From DASZJY01 sp036260255 (lineage in GTDB: Bacteria; Actinomycetota; Acidimicrobiia; Acidimicrobiales; AC-14), in NCBI GenBank assembly GCA_036260255.1, contig DATAAF010000137.1:1-38594 (forward strand): a DNA stretch of 38,594 bases. Reading direction: 5' to 3'. Below the pieces are notes generated by a model, which was not told where the DNA came from, searched no databases, and worked only from the letters and a program-made list of their open reading frames with translations. A program made the translations under genes and the position numbers. Within the stretch, counting starts at the first letter, position 1. Each line of letters begins with the position of its first letter. Below, piece after piece: positions 23,822 to 31,196 of this stretch.

Positions 23822-25215
23822 CAGCCGTGGAGCCCCCTTCCGGTGAGCGACAGGACGGTCTCGCCGAACGTCTCGGACAGGGTCGGGTGGGGGTGGATGT
23901 ACTGGGAGATGTCCTCGGGCGTCGCCTCCCAGTTGACCGACAGCCACCCCTCGGCGATCTGCTCGGTGACCGCCGGCCCCACCATGTGGACGCCGAGGAG
24001 CCGCCCGACCTTTCCCTCGGCCTCCTTCTCGGCCACGACCTTCACCAGGCCCTCGGGCTCGCCGACGATGAGGGCGCGGCTGTTGCCGGAGAAGCGGTGC
24101 TTGGACACGACGACGTCGAGCCCGGCGTCGCCAGCGGCCTCCTCGGACAGGCCGGCGAAGGCGACCTCGGGGGAGCAGTAGATGCACCAGGGCACCTTCT
24201 GGTTGTCGACCGGCACGGGGTCCTCGCCGAGCATGTCCTTCACCGCCACGATGGCCTCGGCGAAGCCCACGTGGGCCAGCTGCGGTGTGTTGACCAGGTC
24301 GCCTACGGCGTAGACGCCCTGCTCGCCGGTGCGCTGGTGGTCGTCGACCACGACGTAGCCCCGCTCGTCGAGGGCCACGTCGGTGCCCTCCAGCCCGAGG
24401 GTGTCGGAGAGCGGGCGCCGGCCCACCGACATCACGATCATCTCGACGGTGAGCGACTCGCCGTCGCCGAAGTGGACGGTGGTGCGGTCACCGTCGGGTG
24501 TATGTGACTTCACGGAGACGTCGGTGCGCACGTCGATCCCCCGCTTCTCGAACGAGCGGGAGAGCACCTTCACCACGTCGCGGTCGCAGCCGGGGAGGAG
24601 CTTGGGAAGGGCCTCGAGGATCGTCACCCGGGTGCCCAGGTCGCTCATCATCGAGGCGAACTCGCACCCGATGGCGCCGCCGCCGATCACCGCCGCCGAC
24701 TCAGGCAGGCGCTCGAGGTCGAGCACCTCGTCGGACGTGAGGACGAAGCGCCCGTCCACGTCGAAGCCGGGAAGGGTGCGGGGGACCGAGCCGCTGGCCA
24801 GCACCACGTTCCTCCCGATGAGCTCGGTGCCGTCGTCGACCAGCACCTTGCGGTCGGGACGGAGGACGCCGGTGCCCTTGAGGACCTTCACCTTGCGCTG
24901 CTTGAGCAGGGACTGCAGGCCCTTCCACAGCTGGTCGACCACCCGCTGCTTGCGCTGCTGGGAGGTGGCGAAGTCGACCGACGGCTGGTCGACCTGCACG
25001 CCGAACTCGCGGGCGGCGGCGACGGTGCGGAAGACGGTGGCCGTCTCCAGGAACTGCTTGGCGGGGATGCAGCCGCGGTGCAGGCACGTGCCCCCGACCT
25101 TGTCCCGCTCGACCACCGCCACCGACATGCCCGCCGCCCCGGCGTAGAGGGCGGCGGCGTACCCGCCGGGGCCCCCGCCGATCACCACCAGGTCGAACTC
25201 GTCGGCCGTCTCCAC
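23821..25215 (-). CDS. lpdA: Dihydrolipoyl dehydrogenase (E3)
   Basis: A 464-residue FAD disulfide oxidoreductase that reoxidises dihydrolipoamide with NAD+. It has the FAD motif VVIGGGPGGYAAA, the redox-active Cys44 and Cys49 (GGTCLHRGCIPAK), an NAD-binding VIGGGAIGCEFASMM, the FAD motif YAVGDLV, and the C-terminal dimer-interface HPHPTLSE with the catalytic His-Glu pair. Length is typical. The start is GTG at 25215. It is followed directly by E2 and the LipB-LipA fusion, and preceded by a 30-residue membrane peptide and DUF2203, all on one strand with very short gaps. An operon is therefore likely. Confidence 0.97.
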   Translation of the reverse strand: METADEFDLVVIGGGPGGYAAALYAGAAGMSVAVVERDKVGGTCLHRGCIPAKQFLETATVFRTVAAAREFGVQVDQPSVDFATSQQRKQRVVDQLWKGLQSLLKQRKVKVLKGTGVLRPDRKVLVDDGTELIGRNVVLASGSVPRTLPGFDVDGRFVLTSDEVLDLERLPESAAVIGGGAIGCEFASMMSDLGTRVTILEALPKLLPGCDRDVVKVLSRSFEKRGIDVRTDVSVKSHTPDGDRTTVHFGDGESLTVEMIVMSVGRRPLSDTLGLEGTDVALDERGYVVVDDHQRTGEQGVYAVGDLVNTPQLAHVGFAEAIVAVKDMLGEDPVPVDNQKVPWCIYCSPEVAFAGLSEEAAGDAGLDVVVSKHRFSGNSRALIVGEPEGLVKVVAEKEAEGKVGRLLGVHMVGPAVTEQIAEGWLSVNWEATPEDISQYIHPHPTLSETFGETVLSLTGRGLHG

Positions 25216-25250
25216 GGGCCAAGACTACTGAGGGCCGGACCGGTACAGGC

Positions 25251-25343
25251 TCAACGGGTGGCCAGCGTCACCTGGATTGCGAACGCCACCAGGATCACCA
25301 GCCCGCACACGAGGGCGGCCACGATCAGCTTGCGGGTGCTCAC
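25251..25343 (-). CDS. 30-residue membrane microprotein
   Basis: A GTG-started ORF encoding a short basic head (STRKL) and one hydrophobic helix (about residues 6-25, containing CGLVILVAFAIQVTL), ending ATR. The GTG start overlaps the TGA of the DUF2203 gene (GTGA), the same coupling pattern used by larger genes in this window, which supports translation. It sits 35 bases upstream of lpdA in the same direction. Many such tiny ORFs are missed by gene finders. Function unknown. Confidence 0.5.
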   Translation of the reverse strand: MSTRKLIVAALVCGLVILVAFAIQVTLATR

Positions 25344-25681
25344 TCGGGCTCCCGGGGGAGGGGCTGGCGGCCGGCGATGCCGTCCTCGGGGCGGTGCCAC
25401 CAGGCCAGGTCGTCCTCGCCCAGGCGCCAGCAGAGGTAATAGACGACGCCGTCGCTGGCCCTGGCGTGGAAGTCGACGAGGCCGGTCGTGGCGTCGCGCA
25501 GGATGATGTCGCCGGCGGTCAGCTCCTCGTAGGCCTCCTGGGCGTCGATGATGGGCGACCGCTGACCGTTCGGGGACGGCGCCGATCCCGCCCGCACCAG
25601 GGCGGCGTGGCGGATGACCTCCACCAGCTCCCGGAGCCGGGGCAGGTAGGCCCGGGCCTCCTCGACCGTCCAGTAGCGCAC
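25340..25681 (-). CDS. DUF2203 family protein
   Basis: A 113-residue soluble protein. It opens with RYWTVEEARAYLPRLRELVE and closes with VYYLCWRLGEDDLAWWHRP and EDGIAGRQPL, both characteristic of DUF2203, a small helical family of unknown function found in actinobacteria, Chloroflexi and deinococci. The middle has GLVDFHA, another family block. The GTG at 25681 begins exactly at the domain, and its first codons overlap the promoter region of the divergent thiG transcript. It is the first gene of the putative E3-E2-LipBA operon. Confidence 0.88.
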   Translation of the reverse strand: MRYWTVEEARAYLPRLRELVEVIRHAALVRAGSAPSPNGQRSPIIDAQEAYEELTAGDIILRDATTGLVDFHARASDGVVYYLCWRLGEDDLAWWHRPEDGIAGRQPLPREPE

Positions 25682-25713
25682 GGGACAACCGTAGGGCGGA
25701 GGTATGGTGAAGG

Positions 25714-25812
25714 TGACGCAGGGGAGCTCGGGGCGCCGGGCTGAGAGGCGGACACGACCGGTCCGCGACCCTCTGGACGACCGGCCCGGTAATGCGGGCG
25801 AAGGGAGCGTTG
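25714..25812 (+). promoter_or_regulatory. TPP riboswitch (THI box) upstream of thiG
   Basis: The conserved aptamer blocks are all present in order: GGGGAGC near the 5' side, GGGCTGAGAGG at 25738-25748, GACCCT at 25767-25772, GGTAATG at 25788-25794, and GCGAAGGGAG at 25798-25807. Stems can be drawn: P1 from ACGC (25716-25719) with GCGT (25807-25810), an extra P3a hairpin from GCGGAC (25748-25753) with GTCCGC (25761-25766), and P5 around GTAATG. The thiG Shine-Dalgarno (AAGGGAG, 25801-25807) lies inside the aptamer's conserved 3' segment, so ligand binding probably blocks translation directly. A possible -10 box (TATGGT, 25703-25708) sits just upstream. Confidence 0.93.
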
Positions 25813-25813
25813 G

Positions 25814-26602
25814 ATGCGACAGCCGGCTGACGCCGACCACGACCACTTGGTGATCGCCGGGCGGCGGTTCCGCTCACGCCTGTTCCTCGGCACCGGGAAG
25901 TTCCCCTCCAACGCCTCGCTGGCGGCCGCAATCGCCGCCTCCGGCACCGAGATGGTGACGGTGGCGCTGCGCCGGGTCGACCCCACTGCCAGCGAGGACA
26001 TCCTCGACGCGCTCCCGTCGGAGGGGGTGCTGCTGCTCACCAACACCAGCGGCGCCGACGACGCCGACGAGGCGGTGCGCCTGGCCCGCCTGGCCCGGGC
26101 CGCGGGCCTGCCCACGTGGATCAAGCTGGAGATCACGCCCGAGCCCCGGTACCTGCTCCCTGACCCCGTCGAGACGCTCAAGGCGGCCGAGGTGCTGTGC
26201 GCCGAGGGGTTCACCGTCCTGCCCTACGTCAACGCCGACCCGGTCCTGTGCAAGCGGCTCGAGGAGGTGGGGTGCGCCACGGTGATGCCGCTGGGGTCGT
26301 GGATCGGCTCGAACCAGGGCCTGCGCACCCGGGCCGCCCTCGAGATCATCATCGAGCAGTCGCTGGTGCCGGTCGTGGTCGACGCCGGCATCGGGGCGCC
26401 CTCGCAGGCGGCCGAGGCCATGGAGCTGGGCGCCGACGCGGTGCTCGTCAACACCGCCATCGGCACGGCCGGCGACCCGGCGGCCATGGCCGCCGCCTTC
26501 CGCCTGGCGGTGGAGGCCGGGCGCCGCGGCTTCGTGGCCGGGCTGCCCGCCCAGGCCCGGGCGGCGGCGGCCTCCTCCCCCCTGACCGGCTTCCTCTCCT
26601 AG
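25814..26602 (+). CDS. thiG: Thiazole synthase ThiG
   Basis: A 262-residue TIM-barrel enzyme that builds the thiazole phosphate ring of thiamin from 1-deoxyxylulose 5-phosphate, the ThiS thiocarboxylate and dehydroglycine. Family blocks are RLFLGTGKFPS, VTVALRRV, the Schiff-base Lys in TWIKLEI, GFTVLPYVNADPVL, MPLGSWIGSNQG and VVVDAGIGAPSQAAEAMELG. Length is typical. The ATG at 25814 follows the Shine-Dalgarno embedded in the TPP riboswitch. thiH follows after 8 bases. The sulfur carrier thiS, usually adjacent, is not present in the window. Confidence 0.97.
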   Translation: MRQPADADHDHLVIAGRRFRSRLFLGTGKFPSNASLAAAIAASGTEMVTVALRRVDPTASEDILDALPSEGVLLLTNTSGADDADEAVRLARLARAAGLPTWIKLEITPEPRYLLPDPVETLKAAEVLCAEGFTVLPYVNADPVLCKRLEEVGCATVMPLGSWIGSNQGLRTRAALEIIIEQSLVPVVVDAGIGAPSQAAEAMELGADAVLVNTAIGTAGDPAAMAAAFRLAVEAGRRGFVAGLPAQARAAAASSPLTGFLS

Positions 26603-26610
26603 CGGGCGCC

Positions 26611-27786
26611 GTGACCACCGTCCCTGTCACGCTCGAGTCCCGGGCCGAGGGGGTCCCGCCCGAGTCGGCCGCCGCCGACGTGGTGGCGTTCCTCGGGAAC
26701 GACCTCGAGCCGCTCCTCGAGCGAGCGGCCGGCGCCACCGACGCCGACGTGGCCCGCGCCCTGGCTTCCCGGCGCCGGGGGCTCGACGACCTGGCCGTGC
26801 TGCTCTCTCCTGCCGCCGCCGGCCGCCTGGACGACCTGGCCGCCGCCGCCCACGAGGTGACGGTGCGCCGCTTCGGCCGGATCGTGCGTCTCTTCGCGCC
26901 TCTCTACCTGTCCAACGTGTGCGCCTCCACGTGCACCTACTGCGGCTTCTCGGCGGAGAACGACATCGCCCGCCGCACGTTGTCGGTGGACGAGGTCGGG
27001 GCCGAGGCCCGCGCCCTGTCCCGTCAGGGGTTCCGCCACGTGCTGCTGGTGTCCGGCGAGCACGCCCGCATCGTGTCGAAGGAATACCTGGTCGACTGCG
27101 TCCGGGAGGTGGCGGCCGAGCTGCCGTCGGTGTCGGTCGAGGTGCAGGTCTGGGACACCCCGACCTATCGCCGCCTGGTCGCGGCGGGGTGCGAGGGGTT
27201 GGTCGTCTACCAGGAGACCTACGACCGCGGCACCTACGCCGCCACCCACCTCCGGGGCAAGAAGCGCAACTACGACTGGCGCCTGGCCGCCCTCGACCGC
27301 GGGGCGGCGGCAGGCATGCGCCTCTTGGGCGTCGGCGCCCTGCTCGGGCTGCACGAGGACTGGCGGGCCGACGCCCTTGCGGTGGGCGCGCACGCCCAGG
27401 CCCTGGTGCGCCGGTGGTGGCGGTGCCAGGTGGCGGTCTCGCTGCCCCGCCTGCGCCCGGCGGCCGGCGGCTTCGAGCCGGCCCGCCCGGTGGCCGACCG
27501 CGAGCTCGTCCAGCTGGTGTGCGCGCTGCGGCTGGTGCTGCCCGACGTGGGCCTCACGCTCTCCACCCGCGAGTCGCCGGCGATGCGCGACGGCCTCCTG
27601 CGGTTGGGCGTCACCCAGACGTCGGCCGGTTCCCACACCGAGCCGGGTGGGTACGCCGGCGACAGCGACGCCGAGCCCCAGTTCGAGGTCAGCGACACCC
27701 GTCCACCGGCGGAGGTGGCGGCGGCGGTACGCCGGGCCGGTTACGACCCGGTGTGGATGGACACCATCGGGCCGCGGCGGGTCTGA
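26611..27786 (+). CDS. thiH: 2-iminoacetate synthase ThiH (radical SAM)
   Basis: A 391-residue radical SAM enzyme that cleaves tyrosine to give the dehydroglycine used by ThiG. The iron-sulfur ligands are Cys104, Cys108 and Cys111 in CASTCTYCGF. Other family features are LLVSGEHARIVSKEYL, VYQETYDRGTYAATH and the C-terminal TSAGSHTEPGGY. The start is GTG at 26611. ThiH is the oxygen-sensitive alternative to the flavin oxidase ThiO that many aerobic actinobacteria use, so its presence hints at an anaerobic or microaerobic lifestyle or ancestry. It is co-transcribed with thiG behind the TPP riboswitch. Confidence 0.95.
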   Translation: MTTVPVTLESRAEGVPPESAAADVVAFLGNDLEPLLERAAGATDADVARALASRRRGLDDLAVLLSPAAAGRLDDLAAAAHEVTVRRFGRIVRLFAPLYLSNVCASTCTYCGFSAENDIARRTLSVDEVGAEARALSRQGFRHVLLVSGEHARIVSKEYLVDCVREVAAELPSVSVEVQVWDTPTYRRLVAAGCEGLVVYQETYDRGTYAATHLRGKKRNYDWRLAALDRGAAAGMRLLGVGALLGLHEDWRADALAVGAHAQALVRRWWRCQVAVSLPRLRPAAGGFEPARPVADRELVQLVCALRLVLPDVGLTLSTRESPAMRDGLLRLGVTQTSAGSHTEPGGYAGDSDAEPQFEVSDTRPPAEVAAAVRRAGYDPVWMDTIGPRRV

Positions 27787-27804
27787 GCCGACCAAGTCCG
27801 AACT

Positions 27805-27843
27805 GGGCGCGCTCGGGGTCCTCCTGTGACCCGCGACGCGCCC
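27805..27843 (+). terminator. Stem-loop after thiH, possible terminator
   Basis: A two-level hairpin: outer GGGCGCG (27805-27811) with CGCGCCC (27837-27843), inner GGGTC (27816-27820) with GACCC (27828-27832). It starts 18 bases after the thiH stop. There is no T-run behind it, which is common for GC-rich actinobacterial terminators but leaves the call uncertain. The remaining bases up to 27936 hold the promoter region and Shine-Dalgarno (GGGAGG) of the next gene. Confidence 0.5.
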
Positions 27844-27936
27844 AGAACGGGGAGGGAGCCGGGAACCGCCTGCCCCTGACGGTCGTCCAAGCCTGCGGTC
27901 GGGCGACGAGCGCCCGCCGGCAGGGAGGTTCGGTCG

Positions 27937-29001
27937 ATGCGGAAGGTCCTGGTTCCGGTGGTGGTGGTGGTGGCGGCGGTCGTGCTGGGGGCGGGGCCGG
28001 CGCTGGCGTGCGGCGGGTTGATCGGCCGCAACGGCACGGTCACCCTGGTCAAGACGACGACGTTGGCCGCCTACCACGACGGGGTCGAGCACTACGTGAC
28101 GTCGTTCCGCTTCGCCGGGCCGGGCGGCGCCTTCGGGTCGATCGTCCCTCTGCCAGGAGTGCCCACCGCGGTCGAGCGGGGCGGGAAGTGGACGCTGCAG
28201 CGGCTGGTGCGGGAGGTGGCCCCCAAGCCGGCCCGCCCGAGGGGGGTCGTCGAGCTGGCCGCCGACGCCGCCGCACCGGCCGAGGTCCTGCTCGAGACAA
28301 GGGTCGACGCCCTCGACCTGACCGTGCTCAAGGGCGGTGGCGCGTCGGTCGGCGAGTGGGCGGCCCAGAACGGCTTCAACCTCTCGCCCGACGCCCCCGA
28401 GGTGCTCGACTTCTACGCCAGCCGCAGCCCCATCTTCCTGGCCGCCCGCTTCGACGCCGACAGCGCCCGCGAGCGGGGGCTGACCCTGGGTGACGGCATC
28501 CCCATCCACCTGACGATCCCCACGTCGAACCCGTGGGTGCCCCTGCGGATCCTGGGGCTCGGCCGTCAGGAGAACGAGCGGGTCGACGCCGACGTCTTCC
28601 TCCTCACCGACCGGCGGCCGGCGCTGCTCCCCGGCGACGACGCGCCCGGGCTGTCACTGGCCCGCCAGGAGCGGGCGTCGGACGAGCTCCTGCGCGACCT
28701 GCGCTCGGACGACGGGATGGGATGGGTCCCCGGCGGCATGTGGCTCTCGTACCTGAAGGTGGCGGCGTCGCCCGACGACCTGACCTACGACCTGGCCGTC
28801 GACGTCTCCGGCGCCGACCGCCCGTCACGGGTGGCGGCGGGCCTGGCCGAGGAGGCGGTGGCTCCGGGCGAGGACGGCGGCGAAGGCGACGGCGGTGGCT
28901 CGGGTCTGGCCCTGGGGCTTGCGCTGGCCGGGGCCGGGGTGCTGATGATCGGCGCCGCCGCGGTCGTCCTCCTGCGCACGAGCGGCGGGGACGCGGCGTG
29001 A
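27937..29001 (+). CDS. DUF2330 family secreted or membrane-anchored protein
   Basis: A 354-residue exported protein. The signal peptide (about 1-24) ends in ALACGGLIG, so the mature protein starts near a Cys as is usual in the DUF2330 family. The extracellular domain has the family blocks YHDGVEHYVTSFRF, FGSIVPLPGVP and PIHLTIPTSNPWVPLRILGLG. A Gly/Glu-rich spacer and a C-terminal membrane helix (about 325-347) follow, which would anchor the domain outside the cell. The ATG at 27937 has GGGAGG upstream. Its stop overlaps the start of the cupredoxin gene (GTGA), so the two proteins probably work together at the cell surface. Function unknown. Confidence 0.88.
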   Translation: MRKVLVPVVVVVAAVVLGAGPALACGGLIGRNGTVTLVKTTTLAAYHDGVEHYVTSFRFAGPGGAFGSIVPLPGVPTAVERGGKWTLQRLVREVAPKPARPRGVVELAADAAAPAEVLLETRVDALDLTVLKGGGASVGEWAAQNGFNLSPDAPEVLDFYASRSPIFLAARFDADSARERGLTLGDGIPIHLTIPTSNPWVPLRILGLGRQENERVDADVFLLTDRRPALLPGDDAPGLSLARQERASDELLRDLRSDDGMGWVPGGMWLSYLKVAASPDDLTYDLAVDVSGADRPSRVAAGLAEEAVAPGEDGGEGDGGGSGLALGLALAGAGVLMIGAAAVVLLRTSGGDAA

Positions 29002-29408
29002 GGCGGGCGGCGTCCCTTGCGGCGGCGGTGGCGGTGCTGACGACCGCGTGCGCGGCGGGTGCCTCCCAGGGCACGCCGGCGCCGGACCGCACGATCACCC
29101 TCGACGTGCGCCACTCGCGGTTCTCGCCGGCCGAGCTCGAGGTGGAGCCGGGCACAACCGTGCGGTTCGTGGTCCGCAACGCCGACCCCATCGCCCACGA
29201 GCTCATCGTCGGCGACCAGGGCGTGCAGGACCGCCACGAGCGGGGCACCGAGCCGCACCACGGGGACGTCCCCGGCGAGGTCTCGGTGGCGGCGGGGGCC
29301 ACCGCCACCACGACCTACACGTTCTCCCGCCCCGGGCGCGCGCTGTTCGGCTGCCACCTGCCGGGCCACTGGGACTACGGCATGCGTGGCCTGGTGACAG
29401 TGCGCTAG
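28998..29408 (+). CDS. Cupredoxin-domain lipoprotein
   Basis: A 136-residue exported protein. A signal peptide ends in a lipobox-like LTTAC (lipid-modified Cys near residue 18). One blue-copper (plastocyanin/azurin-like) domain follows. The type 1 copper ligands are all visible: His in IAHELIVG, then Cys, His and Met in FGCHLPGHWDYGM. It would carry electrons or bind copper outside the membrane. The GTG start overlaps the stop of the DUF2330 gene. The stop TAG shares a CTAG palindrome with the stop of the convergent HAD gene. Confidence 0.9.
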   Translation: MRRAASLAAAVAVLTTACAAGASQGTPAPDRTITLDVRHSRFSPAELEVEPGTTVRFVVRNADPIAHELIVGDQGVQDRHERGTEPHHGDVPGEVSVAAGATATTTYTFSRPGRALFGCHLPGHWDYGMRGLVTVR

Positions 29409-30145
29409 CTCCAGGCGTCGACCAGGTCGACCAGGTCGGGGAGGCGCTCGATGACCGCGTCGGGCTCCACGTCGTGGGGCTCGACGAAGGGATTGGGGCG
29501 GAGGACGGCCCGCAGGCCGGCGCCCTTGGCGCCGTGGACGTCGTCCCACGGGCGGTCGCCGACGAAGACGGCCCGCGCGGGGTCGCTGACGTCGAGCGCT
29601 TGCAGGGCGGCGGCGAAGGCATCGGCGTGGGGCTTCTGGTACGGCATCTCGCTGGTGTAGAGGCGGGCGTCGATCAGCTCGACCAGCCCGTCCCGCTCGA
29701 GGAAGCGCTCGTGGAACGCCCGGGGCCAGTGGGTGTTCGACAGCAGCCCGGTGCGCAGCCCCCGCTCCCGCAGGGCGCCGAGCGTGGGGGCAGCGTCGGG
29801 GTCGTGGCGGATGTGCTCGGTCCAGGCGTCGAGGTGGCGGACGGCGGCCTCCTCCAGCAGGGCCTCGGCCACGTCCAGCCCCAGCTCGCAGGTGGCGGCG
29901 GCCAGCAGGTCGGCCAGCGTGGCGCTGCGCTGGTGGCTCGACGTCGTCGCCCAGAAAGCCGCCTCCACGGCGACGAGCCGTTCGGTCAGCTCGTCCTCCC
30001 GCTCGGGGGCGAGGTGGCGGGCCGCCAACCGCCAGGCGTCCACCAGCTCTGACTGGACGAACTCCGACAGCGTCCCGCCCCAGTCGAAGATCACCGCCTC
30101 GAGCATCAGGCGCCGACCTCGAGGAGCTCGGATCAGCTTGGCCAT
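29405..30145 (-). CDS. HAD superfamily hydrolase
   Basis: A 246-residue HAD-fold protein with motif I in AVIFDWGGTL, motif II in LLSNTHW, motif III Lys in MPYQKPHADAF, and motif IV in VFVGDRPWDDVHGAKGAG. A helical cap lies between motifs I and II. The nucleophile Asp is present, but the second residue after it is Gly where phosphatases have the general acid Asp. The activity may therefore be altered, although DWGGT variants are widespread. The ATG at 30145 is chosen because it has a strong Shine-Dalgarno (AAGGGAGGAGG on this strand). An ATG at 30106, directly before the domain, lacks one. It is divergent from the polymerase gene. Confidence 0.9.
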   Translation of the reverse strand: MAKLIRAPRGRRLMLEAVIFDWGGTLSEFVQSELVDAWRLAARHLAPEREDELTERLVAVEAAFWATTSSHQRSATLADLLAAATCELGLDVAEALLEEAAVRHLDAWTEHIRHDPDAAPTLGALRERGLRTGLLSNTHWPRAFHERFLERDGLVELIDARLYTSEMPYQKPHADAFAAALQALDVSDPARAVFVGDRPWDDVHGAKGAGLRAVLRPNPFVEPHDVEPDAVIERLPDLVDLVDAWS

Positions 30146-30227
30146 GCTGAGCCTCCTCCCTTCTGCGGTCCCCGGGTGAATGCGGCAACCGACGGCAACA
30201 TGGCGTCGTCGCTAACTTCTCACGCGG

Positions 30228-31187
30228 ATGAGTGGGAGGGGCAGCGAAGAGTCGCGGGACGGGGTGTTGCTGACCAACCTCGACCAGCAGCTGTTCGACG
30301 GCGCCGGTGCGACCAAGCGGGACCTGGTGGAGTACCTCGACGCGGTTCGCGACCGGATCATCCCGGAGCTGGAAGACCGGCCGCTGTCCGTGATCCGCGT
30401 CCACCGCGGTCAGGACGCCTTCATGCAGAAGAACGTCCCCAAGTACACGCCGTCGTGGGTGCGCACCGTCCGTCTGTGGGCCGAGACCTCCAAGCGCGAC
30501 GTGTCGTACGCGCTGTGCAACGACCGCCGCACTCTGCTGTGGTTCGCCAACCAGCGCGCCGTGGAGTACCACCCGACCCTCGTACGGGCGGACCGCCCCG
30601 ACCGCACGACCCATCTCGTCCTCGACCTCGACCCGCCCGATGTCGCCGCCTTCCCGATGGCGGTCCGGGCGGCCCGCCTCGTCCGCCAGGCGTTGGCCGA
30701 CGTCGGGCTCGAAGGTGCGGTCAAGACCAGCGGAGCCACAGGCGTGCACGTGTTCGTCCCGATCGACGACGACGTGCCGCTGGAGGACTCGGCTGCCGCC
30801 ACCCGAGCCATTGCCGCCCGGGCGGCGCGCCTCGACCCTGACGTCGCAACCACGGTGTTCATCAAGGAGGACCGCGGCGGGAAGGTCTTCGTCGACTCGA
30901 CGCGGGTCGGCGGCGCGACCGTGATCGCGGCCTACAGCCCTCGAGTGCGACCCGGTGTACCCGTGTCCTTCCCGGTCGGATGGGACGAGCTCGATGACGT
31001 CTCGCCGTCGCACTTCACCGTGCACACGGCGATCGACCACCTCGGCGATGGCAACCCTTGGGCCGCTCAGATGCCCGCTCCGCAGCGGTTGAGCTCAGAC
31101 CTCGTCGCCGAGGGCCACGCCATTCCGGTGGCTCGGGTGCAAGCGATGCACGAGGGCAAGCGCCGGGCCCGAGCCCGTCGCGGCTAG
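30228..31187 (+). CDS. LigD-type DNA polymerase/primase domain protein
   Basis: A 319-residue stand-alone version of the polymerase domain of LigD, an archaeo-eukaryotic primase fold that fills or adds nucleotides during non-homologous end joining. Key features are QKNVPKYTPSWVRT, the metal-binding Asp pair in LVLDLDPP, KTSGATGVHVFVPI, and the C-terminal STRVGGATVIAAYSPR block that precedes PFRV-like motifs in this family. Ligase and Ku genes are not in the window. The ATG at 30228 has only a weak ribosome-binding site. Whether it works in end joining or another repair process cannot be told from here. Confidence 0.93.
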   Translation: MSGRGSEESRDGVLLTNLDQQLFDGAGATKRDLVEYLDAVRDRIIPELEDRPLSVIRVHRGQDAFMQKNVPKYTPSWVRTVRLWAETSKRDVSYALCNDRRTLLWFANQRAVEYHPTLVRADRPDRTTHLVLDLDPPDVAAFPMAVRAARLVRQALADVGLEGAVKTSGATGVHVFVPIDDDVPLEDSAAATRAIAARAARLDPDVATTVFIKEDRGGKVFVDSTRVGGATVIAAYSPRVRPGVPVSFPVGWDELDDVSPSHFTVHTAIDHLGDGNPWAAQMPAPQRLSSDLVAEGHAIPVARVQAMHEGKRRARARRG

Positions 31188-31196
31188 GGCGTTCCG

